Origin: a virus
Strand: one strand, 5' to 3'
IMG/VR virus record: IMGVR_UViG_3300003691_000056
Location: 1 to 22,702 of that record
Length of the DNA stretch: 22,702 nt
Shown piece after piece: positions 1 through 6,818 of the stretch; within the stretch, counting starts at the first letter, position 1, and each line of letters starts with the position of its first letter. The notes beneath the pieces are model-generated. The model ran no database searches, was not told where the DNA came from, and saw only the letters and a program-made list of their open reading frames with translations. Position numbers and translations under genes: made by a program.

Positions 1-39
1 TTCTTCTAAGAGCCTGACTGCTAGTTTTTTATCGCTCAT
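1..39 (-). CDS. Partial CDS, N-terminal 13 codons of an unknown phage gene
   Basis: An ATG on the minus strand (37-39) opens a frame that runs out of the window at base 1, giving MSDKKLAVRLLEE. An AAGGAA element followed by AGAGAA lies just upstream of the ATG, as for other genes of this operon, so the start is believable. It follows the sliding-clamp gene on the same strand after a 42-base gap and is probably the next gene of the replication operon. Thirteen residues are too few to assign a function. Confidence 0.6.
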   Translation of the reverse strand, partial: MSDKKLAVRLLEE

Positions 40-81
40 TTTCTCTATTCCTTAGTTGTTAATATCCGACATTAAAGAAAC

Positions 82-1044
82 TTAAGCCCTTAACCCAATC
101 AAGATACCCTTCAGCAAACCGTTGAACCCAATAAAGGGAACGGGCTTCGGGTACTGGTTAAAATCGGCGTATTCTGCCACATCTAACACCCTTAAAAGCA
201 TTTGTGCATGAAAGATATTCTCACCTTCAAAAACACATCCCTCAACCTGTGCGGACATAGCGCCCTCATCCGTACAAACGCCGCTAGGCGTTAATTTGAT
301 CTTAGGTATATCAGCATTAGGGCAGAAGGGTAGGATCTGTTTTACGGCACTACAGAGGCCATCAGGAACAGGGACGTCTGTGGTAACCCCTTCAAGGTGT
401 TCATCTAGGTTTGGCCAATCCTTATCAAATAGATTAGTTCTTAGCCATGATCCATTTTCATACAGGAATGTAGCGGATGTTTTTGTTACCTGAAGGGTTT
501 TTGGCGGCTCACCTATGCGTAGAAGCTCCTCAATGGCATAGCTTGGAATCGTTGTACCAAGTTTAACATCCAAACCGGCATCAATACCGACCAAAATTTT
601 ATTATTCGATGCATACATTGATCCTTTTTTTATTAACACCCCACAAGACCACACTTGATTTGCATCATCATTCATAAAGGGTTTAATCATTCGAATAAAA
701 TCAATAAAGTTTTCTGACAGGGGGAACTCTTCACCTTCTGGTTCTAGATCCGGAAAAGGTTCATTTGATATTGGAAGCATCACGCGAAACTTTCCCGCCT
801 TAATGATCATGTTCCCTTTATCGGTTACTTTAAAATTAGGAACCGTTTTACCGCAACCCTTGATTGCTTTTACAAATCTATCCGCAGGAACTTTAACATC
901 TAGATCCAAATCAATAGCGCAATCTATTGTTAGATTCCCATTGCTTCCCTGTATACGACCCTCTTTAATTCTAAAGTGGGTTAACACTGGGGTGTGGTCT
1001 TTCTTTGCAACTGCACCCTTAACAAAGTTTAATGTTTTAAGCAT
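82..1044 (-). CDS. dnaN: Phage DNA polymerase III beta-like sliding clamp
   Basis: The 320-residue protein looks like a short DnaN (bacterial clamps are about 366 residues). Domain 1 (about 1-110) carries the clamp pattern: a TPVL segment near the N-terminus, a VPADRF helix start around 53, and a GKFRVMLP strand followed by PFPDL. Domain 2 (about 110-220) repeats it: SENFIDFIRMIKP, then TIPSYAIEELL and a strand ending WPNLDEHL. A weaker third domain ends in FNGLLKGILIGLRA in place of the usual MPMRL-type end. The family forms a ring that tethers DNA polymerase to DNA. The gene begins directly after the stop of the upstream gene (ATG 1042-1044, stop 1045-1047), so it is likely translationally coupled. 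With the primase, SSB-like protein and helicases on the same strand it fits a phage replisome. The assignment rests on motif order only. Confidence 0.8.
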   Translation of the reverse strand: MLKTLNFVKGAVAKKDHTPVLTHFRIKEGRIQGSNGNLTIDCAIDLDLDVKVPADRFVKAIKGCGKTVPNFKVTDKGNMIIKAGKFRVMLPISNEPFPDLEPEGEEFPLSENFIDFIRMIKPFMNDDANQVWSCGVLIKKGSMYASNNKILVGIDAGLDVKLGTTIPSYAIEELLRIGEPPKTLQVTKTSATFLYENGSWLRTNLFDKDWPNLDEHLEGVTTDVPVPDGLCSAVKQILPFCPNADIPKIKLTPSGVCTDEGAMSAQVEGCVFEGENIFHAQMLLRVLDVAEYADFNQYPKPVPFIGFNGLLKGILIGLRA

Positions 1045-1317
1045 CTAGCGAAGCCTTGTTATTAGTTTTAATAGAATGTTCCATATACTGAAAATAGTTT
1101 CAGTTAATGAAACAAGGAAGTAACCAAATTCTGTGTTGTTGATGAACCAACTAGACAGGGCTTTCATCACCCCTACCACCTTGTTCAAGCAAACCTGTAA
1201 CGGCTTCAACAAGGTGGCCCACTTCGGGTACTCCAATTGAACGATCTCAACCATCAACGAGAAGCGGCCTACCATTTGTTCGAACTCAATTACTAAACTT
1301 TTATTAGATTGCATCAT
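1045..1317 (-). CDS. Small hypothetical protein, 90 aa, amphipathic
   Basis: I do not recognise this protein. It sits tightly between two coding frames: its stop touches the start codon of the clamp gene, and its start overlaps the end of the preceding gene by 14 bases. The frame could begin at a TTG (1324-1326) or at two successive ATGs (1315-1317, 1312-1314). I chose the first ATG because ATG is the commoner start and an AGAG element lies about ten bases upstream. The sequence is rich in hydrophobic and aromatic residues, especially the C-terminal half (SSWFINNTEFGYFLVSLTET onward), and ends in basic residues. It could be a membrane-associated or clamp-associated peptide; there is no motif evidence for either. 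Confidence 0.6.
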   Translation of the reverse strand: MMQSNKSLVIEFEQMVGRFSLMVEIVQLEYPKWATLLKPLQVCLNKVVGVMKALSSWFINNTEFGYFLVSLTETIFSIWNILLKLITRLR

Positions 1318-1507
1318 GTTTTTCAATCTCTGCTTCTAACTCTTCAATTTTTGCTTCTAAGTTATCATACATTGTTGCGCTTTCTGCAAAACGTTTACAA
1401 GCTTCATCCCTTATAAACACCCGTTCAAGTGTTGGATAAGTGTGGATCACGTCTAGAGCGGTAGCAAGCTCTTGATGTGTTAAACTTTTTGCGGTTGATT
1501 GATTCAT
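1304..1507 (-). CDS. Small hypothetical protein, 67 aa, C-terminal coiled coil
   Basis: This is an unknown small protein. Its ATG (1505-1507) overlaps the TGA of the upstream gene in the classic ATGA arrangement, and a GGGAAAAAG element precedes it, which supports real translation. The C-terminal third (about 49-65, LEAKIEELEAEIEKHD) is a near-perfect heptad pattern, so a short coiled coil and oligomerisation are likely. The N-terminal part, TAKSLTHQELATALDVIHTY, looks helical. No enzymatic motif is visible. It overlaps the next gene by 14 bases. Confidence 0.65.
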   Translation of the reverse strand: MNQSTAKSLTHQELATALDVIHTYPTLERVFIRDEACKRFAESATMYDNLEAKIEELEAEIEKHDAI

Positions 1508-2163
1508 ATCTTTTTCCCGTCGATGACTTTTTCAGCGGATTCACGGGAAAGACCAAACGATTTACAAAGGTCGATAATACAGAACTCACGTGTTTTATTA
1601 CGTCGTCTATTATCATCAGCGATTGCTTTGTAAATCAAGTTAGGTCGGTTAGGTATTTTTAATAAAATTGGGTTATCTTGCCGTATTTCAGTATACAGAA
1701 CTTTTACGGTGTCCGGTGCTAAATCATGTTTAGCACCAAAACGCTCTGACAAGGAATCTCTATTCTCCCAAAGTCGAAGGTTACGATAGATTGCAATCAG
1801 GTATTCCTTAAGATCAAGGTAACAATCACGCTTGCGGTTACCGTGGTTAGGGTGATCTTTTGGCAACTTACCCACGTTAACCTTTGGGAAGAGTTCAATA
1901 CTTTCATCCGCTTCCCAAACGGCCAACAGTTTCTTTGCTGTTTCCGCTGGAACACGTGCACGAATCCCTTTTGTGTGTAGGTAAGTCCGCGACATTTGGC
2001 CAATTTCTTTTTGACTGTATTGCAGGACACTTTCCACATCCTGAAAAATATCATAACCTTCGATACGTTCCGGTAGTCCTTCCAAAGCGGCTTGGTTCTT
2101 AAACGTTTCTTCTGATATACGGAACTCAATTTTAAAATCGAGTAGGTTCACTATGAACGGCAT
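1504..2163 (-). CDS. Hypothetical protein, 219 aa, possible helix-turn-helix segments
   Basis: I cannot assign a family. The protein is soluble in character, with no signal peptide or membrane segment. Two C-terminal stretches have a helix-turn-helix look: DSLSERFGAKHDLAPDTVKV (about 136-155) and CIIDLCKSFGLSRESAEKVI (about 196-215). A basic patch DDNRRRNKTR lies just before the second. This makes nucleic-acid binding plausible but unproven. The middle is basic too (NHGNRKRD near 107-113). The start is ATG 2161-2163 with AAGGGAAA upstream, one base after the preceding gene's stop. The downstream 67-aa gene begins inside its stop codon. Confidence 0.65.
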   Translation of the reverse strand: MPFIVNLLDFKIEFRISEETFKNQAALEGLPERIEGYDIFQDVESVLQYSQKEIGQMSRTYLHTKGIRARVPAETAKKLLAVWEADESIELFPKVNVGKLPKDHPNHGNRKRDCYLDLKEYLIAIYRNLRLWENRDSLSERFGAKHDLAPDTVKVLYTEIRQDNPILLKIPNRPNLIYKAIADDNRRRNKTREFCIIDLCKSFGLSRESAEKVIDGKKI

Positions 2164-2164
2164 G

Positions 2165-2395
2165 TTAGTTTTTTCCCTTGTGATTATTTACAAAAATTAG
2201 GGCTTCATCAAAGCTCAGTTTTTTACCCAAGTACTTCCTTTTTTCGCCATAACATTCAAAACGAAGCTTTGCAAAGTCTAAATCTTTTCTGGTAAAAACA
2301 GGGGTAATTCGTGGGTGTTTCCCAACAAAGCTTCTTCTTTGCAGCTCCATTGGGTGTGTTTTGAGTGTCTTTAATTCACCGGCTGTCATCATCAT
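2165..2395 (-). CDS. Small hypothetical protein, 76 aa
   Basis: This is an unknown, basic, probably soluble protein. The frame opens at GTG 2423-2425, but I place the start at ATG 2393-2395. That ATG overlaps the upstream TGA (2392-2394) in an ATGA junction, and a GGGAG element lies nine to ten bases upstream. Two further ATGs follow directly (MMM). The protein has a Lys/Arg-rich middle (KTHPMELQRRSFVGKHPR) and a C-terminus FVNNHKGKN. There is no recognisable domain. It belongs to the string of small genes between the zinc-ribbon gene and the clamp. Confidence 0.6.
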   Translation of the reverse strand: MMMTAGELKTLKTHPMELQRRSFVGKHPRITPVFTRKDLDFAKLRFECYGEKRKYLGKKLSFDEALIFVNNHKGKN

Positions 2396-3216
2396 CGTCG
2401 TTTTCTCCCGTATTCCTTCTGCCACGCATGACGTTCTAAATCACGAAACACTTGATCTAAAACAGGGGTTTTTAATTCAAGTTCCAAGATGTTACACGGC
2501 GCTACTTCTTCTTTGCATTTGGTACATGAATACCAATGATGTAACGCTTCATCTTCAAAAGATTCATCAGGTGCTTCAAAGTTAAGCATTCCCTGATACC
2601 CACAACCATACTCGTGGGATTTACACCAACCATAAACGGCGTTGGCTTTTAGGGTTCCCTTTGGATCAAAGTAGTCGGGGTTGTTATATTCAGGTTTCCA
2701 TGGAAGTAACGTGTGCGCGGGTTCACCCTCTTTTGTGCTATCTACTTTGTGTTCAAAACATGTTTTACATTTTGACACGCGCCACGTTCTTTCTTCATAA
2801 AGATATTGACGCCAAACGTGTAATTGATGCGCGCCATGATTACAGCGCATCGGTTCGGTTTTCCAACCATAACCAAAGCTTGGTGTTGCAAAAAACGTTC
2901 TCTCGCAACTATCACATCCGTATTCTTGCGCTTCACCTTCCTTTCGGGGGTCGATAGATTCCCACCAATCTTCCTGCTTAGTTTTACAGTATGGACAGAA
3001 TACTTCTTCCACATCGTCACAATCTTTATCGTAAGACTCCTGCATTAACACAGAAGGTCTTTCAACATCAACATTGTAGTCCGTAATCATTTCAGGTTTA
3101 CCTTCCCACCCTGAATTCCGAACCGCCACACCATTGATGTGGTACACCCGTTTCTTTTCGGCTTCATGTTCCGCGCGTTGTTCTTTGGTCATATCCCACG
3201 TGTTTAAATAGCTCAT
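2392..3216 (-). CDS. Multi-zinc-ribbon hypothetical protein, about 274 aa
   Basis: The protein carries a series of Cys/His pairs. C74-x2-C77 with C101-x2-C104 form a typical zinc ribbon. A second set uses C125, H127, H130 with C150-x2-C153. A third uses C198, H201, C205 with H226/H227, C231-x2-C234 and C241. Up to three metal sites are therefore likely. Such modules usually bind nucleic acid or proteins; I see no nuclease or methylase motif. The start is uncertain. An ATG at 3226-3228 is possible, but the ATG at 3214-3216 overlaps the TGA of a 25-codon ORF (ATGA), so I favour the shorter form. Neither start has a strong Shine-Dalgarno site, which fits translational coupling. Confidence 0.75.
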   Translation of the reverse strand: MSYLNTWDMTKEQRAEHEAEKKRVYHINGVAVRNSGWEGKPEMITDYNVDVERPSVLMQESYDKDCDDVEEVFCPYCKTKQEDWWESIDPRKEGEAQEYGCDSCERTFFATPSFGYGWKTEPMRCNHGAHQLHVWRQYLYEERTWRVSKCKTCFEHKVDSTKEGEPAHTLLPWKPEYNNPDYFDPKGTLKANAVYGWCKSHEYGCGYQGMLNFEAPDESFEDEALHHWYSCTKCKEEVAPCNILELELKTPVLDQVFRDLERHAWQKEYGRKRR

Positions 3217-3290
3217 GATAGCAACCATAAAACAATAGGGAGTGAAATAATTACAAACATTTCACATTCGTGATCTAGATAATCAAGCAT
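3213..3290 (-). CDS. 25-codon ORF encoding a hydrophobic peptide (possible leader)
   Basis: ATG 3288-3290 opens a 25-residue frame beginning MLDYLDHECEMF and continuing as a hydrophobic run (VIISLPIVLWLL) that could span a membrane. Upstream is a purine-rich AAAGAGAGAA resembling the ribosome sites of other genes in this operon. Its TGA (3213-3215) overlaps the ATG at 3214-3216 of the zinc-ribbon gene. The longer reading frame that contains it runs back through the tRNA gene and is not meaningful there. It may be a genuine micro-gene or a coupling leader. Evidence is moderate only. Confidence 0.4.
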   Translation of the reverse strand: MLDYLDHECEMFVIISLPIVLWLLS

Positions 3291-3324
3291 GAATTTCTCT
3301 CTTTCTGAATTTCTGTTTTTAATT

Positions 3325-3401
3325 TGGTCGGGACGGTAGGATTCGAACCTACGACCAAGGGCATCCAAGGCCCCTACGCTACCAGACTGCGCTACATCCC
3401 G
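3325..3401 (-). tRNA. tRNA-Pro (anticodon UGG), CCA encoded
   Basis: Read on the minus strand, 77 bases fold as a complete cloverleaf. The acceptor stem is CGGGATG/CGTCCCG with one G-U. The D stem GCGC/GCGT encloses a loop containing GGT. The anticodon stem GGGGC/GCCCT carries the loop CTTGGAT, so positions 34-36 are TGG (proline, reads CCA and related codons). The T stem GTAGG/CCTAC encloses TTCGAAT. The discriminator A is followed by an encoded CCA (3325-3327). All canonical positions are intact, so it should be functional. It is co-oriented with the replication operon and lies 35 bases before the 25-codon ORF. Confidence 0.95.
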
Positions 3402-3569
3402 TTTCATAACTGTATTGGACGACCTAACATAATCCAGCTAAGTGACTGGTAATCACCTCTTAGGCTTTCTTATGACGGGAGCAGATCGTCTCCAACTTTG
3501 CCCCGCATTGTTCACATACTCTATGGTTACCAAACCATTACCCTTTGCAAAATTCTTGAATTCTGTTCA

Positions 3570-3629
3570 TCCTCTAGGTATCGGTATGGGGCCGATAAGT
3601 TAACCGGTTGAGGTACGGTTACTAGAGGA
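3570..3629 (-). ncRNA. Predicted three-way-junction structured RNA (60 nt)
   Basis: A perfect 8-bp closing stem TCCTCTAG/CTAGAGGA (3570-3577 with 3622-3629) encloses two perfect 6-bp hairpins. These are TATCGG/CCGATA (3579-3584 with 3592-3597, 7-base loop) and TAACCG/CGGTTA (3601-3606 with 3616-3621, 9-base loop). Only four bases at the junction are unpaired. Such compact three-way pairing is unlikely to be coding drift, as no gene covers it. The strand is chosen because the flanking genes and a TATAAT ending nine bases before it are on the minus strand, but the structure would form in either transcript. It lacks a terminal T run, so it is not a standard terminator, and it lacks the conserved cores of hammerhead or purine-riboswitch RNAs. 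Confidence 0.5.
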
Positions 3630-3637
3630 CTAAACCT

Positions 3638-3643
3638 ATTATA
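3638..3643 (-). promoter_or_regulatory. Possible -10 element (TATAAT) upstream of the structured RNA
   Basis: A perfect TATAAT occurs on the minus strand. Initiation about seven bases downstream would fall near 3631, immediately before the 8-bp closing stem of the predicted RNA. No good -35 hexamer is found at 16-18 bases spacing, so this is a weak call based on one hexamer and its position. Confidence 0.3.
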
Positions 3644-3690
3644 GATAACACCCCAATAGAATGCTTCCACGTTTCGGCCATGTGTTAATA

Positions 3691-5211
3691 CTAGTGCTTC
3701 TTTTCCCGTTCGTCAATTGATGGTTGCCATGGAAACGAATATTTTTTAGATGTTTTAGATTCAACGATATAAAGGTTGTGTTTTGCGCGGGTAACGCCAA
3801 CGTAAAAAACACGGTGCATTTCATCGGGAAACTGTTTGTATTCATCAAAACAACGTTTAGTCATATCCGACAATAAAACAACATTATCTGATTCACCTCC
3901 CTTTGCTGCGTGGATCGTGGATATTTTGATGCGTGGGGTCTTTTTAAGTGATTCCCCATGCCTTAGTACCTCCCTATAATAGTCACGGTCACGGGTTGAT
4001 ATACCAAGCAGAACATCAAACCATGCACCGGTTGCTTTTACGTTCATGTGTTTACGGATAGTTTCAAGACTAAAAACGGTATCATCGGTTGCTTTATCAA
4101 ATATTTTACAGTCGGTGGAGGCTTCTGGTATTAGTTCGATAATCTTTCGCGCATTCCATTTACAGACTTCCCCGCCTTTGTTCAACGTCGTCCAACCTTC
4201 GATAGCCTCCAAGTGGTCTTCATTAACAGAAAGCTTTCCTTCTCTGATGTATGCATAACCTAATTCACGAACCCTTTTTGTGAATGTGGACAATAGTTTT
4301 TTGTTTCGGGCCATCAATAACCATTCCCCTTTGCTGATATCCAAGGATTCAAAATCTTTGCTATGCTCTACTAACCCTTTTTCATCACGTGGGTTCCACG
4401 TTTTTGGCTGTCTATCATGGATCTGTTCAACGATTCCGTTTGCGAGTTCCCAAACCGCTTCAGGTAATCGGTAAGACTGGTGTAGTACTTCCGTTTCCCC
4501 TGGACGATTACGGAACAGTTCCGCCTCAGCCCCCGCCCATTTGTAAATCGCTTGGTCGTCATCCCCCGCCATATACATTCTATCCGCGTTCGCAAAAGCA
4601 CAATCAACCACACGCCATTGTAATGGTGATAAATCCTGTGCTTCATCAATGATAGCTACATCAACCGGGAGAACGTCTGTAAAGTTTTCCAACATATCCG
4701 TAAAATCAATCAAACCTTTTTGGTCTTTATATTTTTGAAGCACGCGTTGAAACTGCAATAACCTAGACCATTCTAATTCAACATTCAGTTGATAGTAGGT
4801 TTCATCTACAGAAGCCATTTTGTTTCGAGATAACCCTGTAATCAGGTTACATAGATCACCTACTTTATCTTTACCGGGAATACCGGACATAACATGATTG
4901 TTACTGGTGTGCTCCATGCCCAATAAATCAAAAAGCTCTTTCCAATGGCCATCATGCATAACTTCCCCCAAGCTTACACCCATAGCCCTGAAAGCTAATG
5001 AGTGAAGTGTTCTAAAATAGGGAAGGTCACCTTCTAACAAGTCAAACTTTTCAATAGCGCGTTCTTTTGCTTCTTCTGCACCTTTCTTTGTGAACGTAAC
5101 TAAAGCTATTCTGGAAGGGTCGGTTCCATTTTTTAATTCCTGTTCCATGATGCTCATTAACTGATGCGTTTTACCACATCCAGGGGGGCCGAATATTTTA
5201 ATACACTTCAT
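3691..5211 (-). CDS. UvrD/PcrA-like superfamily 1 DNA helicase
   Basis: The 506-residue protein contains the ordered SF1A motifs. Motif I is GPPGCGKT (8-15), motif Ia TFTKKGAEEA (39-48) and Ib around RTLHSLAF (67-74). Motif II is IIDEAQDL (187-194) and motif III GDDDQAIYKWAGA (216-228). SYRLP (246-250) corresponds to motif IV, STIHAAKGGESDNVV (431-445) to motif V, and VFYVGVTRAKHNLYI (468-482) to motif VI. These enzymes are ATP-driven 3'-5' DNA translocases. It is about 200 residues shorter than UvrD or Rep, implying reduced accessory 1B/2B subdomains, as in many phage versions. It begins three bases after the primase stop codon with AAGGCGAA upstream of ATG 5209-5211, so it is likely co-expressed. 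A role in fork unwinding or recombination is inference. Confidence 0.92.
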   Translation of the reverse strand: MKCIKIFGPPGCGKTHQLMSIMEQELKNGTDPSRIALVTFTKKGAEEAKERAIEKFDLLEGDLPYFRTLHSLAFRAMGVSLGEVMHDGHWKELFDLLGMEHTSNNHVMSGIPGKDKVGDLCNLITGLSRNKMASVDETYYQLNVELEWSRLLQFQRVLQKYKDQKGLIDFTDMLENFTDVLPVDVAIIDEAQDLSPLQWRVVDCAFANADRMYMAGDDDQAIYKWAGAEAELFRNRPGETEVLHQSYRLPEAVWELANGIVEQIHDRQPKTWNPRDEKGLVEHSKDFESLDISKGEWLLMARNKKLLSTFTKRVRELGYAYIREGKLSVNEDHLEAIEGWTTLNKGGEVCKWNARKIIELIPEASTDCKIFDKATDDTVFSLETIRKHMNVKATGAWFDVLLGISTRDRDYYREVLRHGESLKKTPRIKISTIHAAKGGESDNVVLLSDMTKRCFDEYKQFPDEMHRVFYVGVTRAKHNLYIVESKTSKKYSFPWQPSIDEREKKH

Positions 5212-5213
5212 TT

Positions 5214-6740
5214 CTAGAATTCGCCTTCTGGTAGTTCAGGGTCTTTCGTATCAATAGCGTTTAGATAGGTTTCACTTAATGTCCACACCCGTTGGTTACG
5301 GCTATTACCAATGGATAGCTGTTTAGCTTCACCACCCATTCTACGCAATTCAGCCCAAACTTCACTTCCGCTTAAGGATATTCGATGTTGAGAAAGATAT
5401 TCTATAAACTTGTTGCCAACAAAATGCACAAGCCCCTCTTCCACCCACACCATTGATTTTGTTACATCCGCCCTTTCACGTGCGCGGGGTCGATTTATCA
5501 AGAAGTCTTCCACATAATAAGCCAGTTGGCCATTGTTCGTGATTTCTTCCGGTGCGGCGATGATTTCAACACTTTCCATCAGCTCACCTATTTTCTTCAA
5601 CCAAATAGGCTGCTTTGCAACACCATGTACTTTGTTCAATCTTTCTAAGATCATTTTTTGGTACAAAGTTTGATTCATTAATTGATCCGTATTACATTCT
5701 AAACGGTCACCTTCCACACCTATGATCCAAATAGGGGGCTCAGTCATAATCTTTTGTATGTTCTCAGGAAACACAGGGGCCATTAACGTAAGTGTAGCAC
5801 CACCCACACCGAATTCTGCTTTTTTGCATATCGTTTTATTACAGAATTGTTGAATAGGTGGGGTGTTGCATGAATAAAAATAGTCTTTTCTGTTAATGGA
5901 TTTAACAACATCAATAACTTCTTTGTTGGTTAACGCGGGGTTAATGTACTGTGCGTTAAATTCATTGGCTTTAGCTTCCCAACTATCCGGCCAACGTTGT
6001 TTACAATACACAGCGAAATTGTACATTGCATTGTTTCGGCCCCCTTCACCAACGGTTTGTTGTGCAAGTGCAACCAAACAAGGTGGCGCACCCTGCAACA
6101 TATCATTAACTTCAGGGATGATATTTATCTTGTAGAAATCTTCTGGCGTTAACCTTTTTTCCCAAGCGTGTTCAATGAACTGTTCCAGTTCTGCGGGTTC
6201 CTCGTCAATAATTGCATAGCGGTTTGTTAGTTCTGAATCACAGTAAGGAATATTAATCCAGTTCCCCACATCTTTATCACTTGCAAGGTTCCGTTGTTTA
6301 GGGAATATTTCTACCCCTGGATAGCCTAGCTCTACTGCAATCATTGACATTGTATCTAGCATGTCACCAGCGGGTATTGGTTCCGTTAAAAACAGGTAAC
6401 AATGCGCCCCACCGGATTTACTTCGACAAATAACGAGGGGGAGCTTTAAACGTTTCGTCTCACGTTCTAATACGGCGTGATTAGTTGCCCCGTTATATTC
6501 ATCAATATCTATAACACCAAAAGAACACGTACTATCTTCTCTAATCGGTACAACACCAATGGGGGTTTTTCCGCTTAGATGGTTTATGTATTTTTGACGT
6601 GTTAGTTCTTCATTTACCGTTTGAGCTTTGCCGCCAACTTTCCCGTTGGCCGCTGTTGATCCTAATCTATAAATTCCATGTGCTCTTTTTAAACCAGTGT
6701 ACAAAGAAATAAATCTATCAAGAATTTCTTTTTTGTCCAT
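5214..6740 (-). CDS. Archaeo-eukaryotic-type primase (TOTE-like AEP)
   Basis: The N-terminal half matches the AEP primase/polymerase fold seen in TOTE-type and phage primases. Motif I is GVIDIDEY with metal ligands D78 and D80, motif II CRSKSGGAHCYLF with S109 and H113, then GYPGVEIFPKQ (139-149) and GNWINIPY (159-166). A helical region (about 230-285, GRNNAMYNFAVYCKQ onward) resembles a PriCT-type domain. It is followed by cysteines C291, C300 and C305, which could bind zinc. The remaining 190 residues are unassigned; no helicase Walker motif is present, so this is a primase without a fused helicase. It would make primers for phage replication, with unwinding by separate helicases encoded nearby. 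The start ATG 6738-6740 has AAGGAA upstream. A terminator hairpin lies between this gene and the upstream SSB-like gene. Confidence 0.85.
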   Translation of the reverse strand: MDKKEILDRFISLYTGLKRAHGIYRLGSTAANGKVGGKAQTVNEELTRQKYINHLSGKTPIGVVPIREDSTCSFGVIDIDEYNGATNHAVLERETKRLKLPLVICRSKSGGAHCYLFLTEPIPAGDMLDTMSMIAVELGYPGVEIFPKQRNLASDKDVGNWINIPYCDSELTNRYAIIDEEPAELEQFIEHAWEKRLTPEDFYKINIIPEVNDMLQGAPPCLVALAQQTVGEGGRNNAMYNFAVYCKQRWPDSWEAKANEFNAQYINPALTNKEVIDVVKSINRKDYFYSCNTPPIQQFCNKTICKKAEFGVGGATLTLMAPVFPENIQKIMTEPPIWIIGVEGDRLECNTDQLMNQTLYQKMILERLNKVHGVAKQPIWLKKIGELMESVEIIAAPEEITNNGQLAYYVEDFLINRPRARERADVTKSMVWVEEGLVHFVGNKFIEYLSQHRISLSGSEVWAELRRMGGEAKQLSIGNSRNQRVWTLSETYLNAIDTKDPELPEGEF

Positions 6741-6766
6741 CCTGATTCCTTAATTGATAGGGTTAA

Positions 6767-6793
6767 AAAAGGGCTGTGGAAAACAGCCCTTTT
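6767..6793 (-). terminator. Rho-independent terminator, possibly bidirectional
   Basis: An 11-bp perfect inverted repeat AAAAGGGCTGT/ACAGCCCTTTT (6767-6777 with 6783-6793) has a 5-base loop. Read on the minus strand, the GC-rich part is followed by a run of six Ts (rc of 6765-6770); read on the plus strand it is followed by TTTTATTT. It lies in the 78-base gap after the SSB-like gene, so it would end or attenuate the early message before the primase. Confidence 0.85.
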
Positions 6794-6818
6794 ATTTGTC
6801 ACTTATAAAGTGTCAGTC

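Larger units (their letters stand above)
3402..3690. other. Noncoding stretch between UvrD-like helicase gene and tRNA-Pro
   Basis: No credible coding frame is seen in these 289 bases. The stretch holds a TATAAT on the minus strand (3638-3643), the three-way-junction structure (3570-3629), a 6-bp hairpin ATGGTT/AACCAT (3523-3528 with 3533-3538), and a short inverted repeat AATTC/GAATT near 3551-3562. It follows the helicase stop codon on the same strand. It may serve as the 3' end of the helicase message, as a new transcription start for the tRNA and downstream genes, or as a small-RNA gene. Confidence 0.6.

Noticed and set aside
2396-2425. GTG start at 2425 for the 76-aa protein
   Set aside because: ATG 2395 overlaps the upstream stop as ATGA and has GGGAG upstream, which fits better.
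3213-3407. 64-codon reading frame running through the tRNA on the minus strand
   Set aside because: Its first half is a translation of the tRNA gene (the GRRFESYRPD pattern is a known artefact of tRNA T arms). Only the last 25 codons were kept as a possible ORF.
3570-3629. Hammerhead ribozyme or purine riboswitch for the three-way junction
   Set aside because: Neither strand shows CUGAUGA/GAAA core sequences or the conserved purine-riboswitch junction, and the two loops are not complementary to each other.
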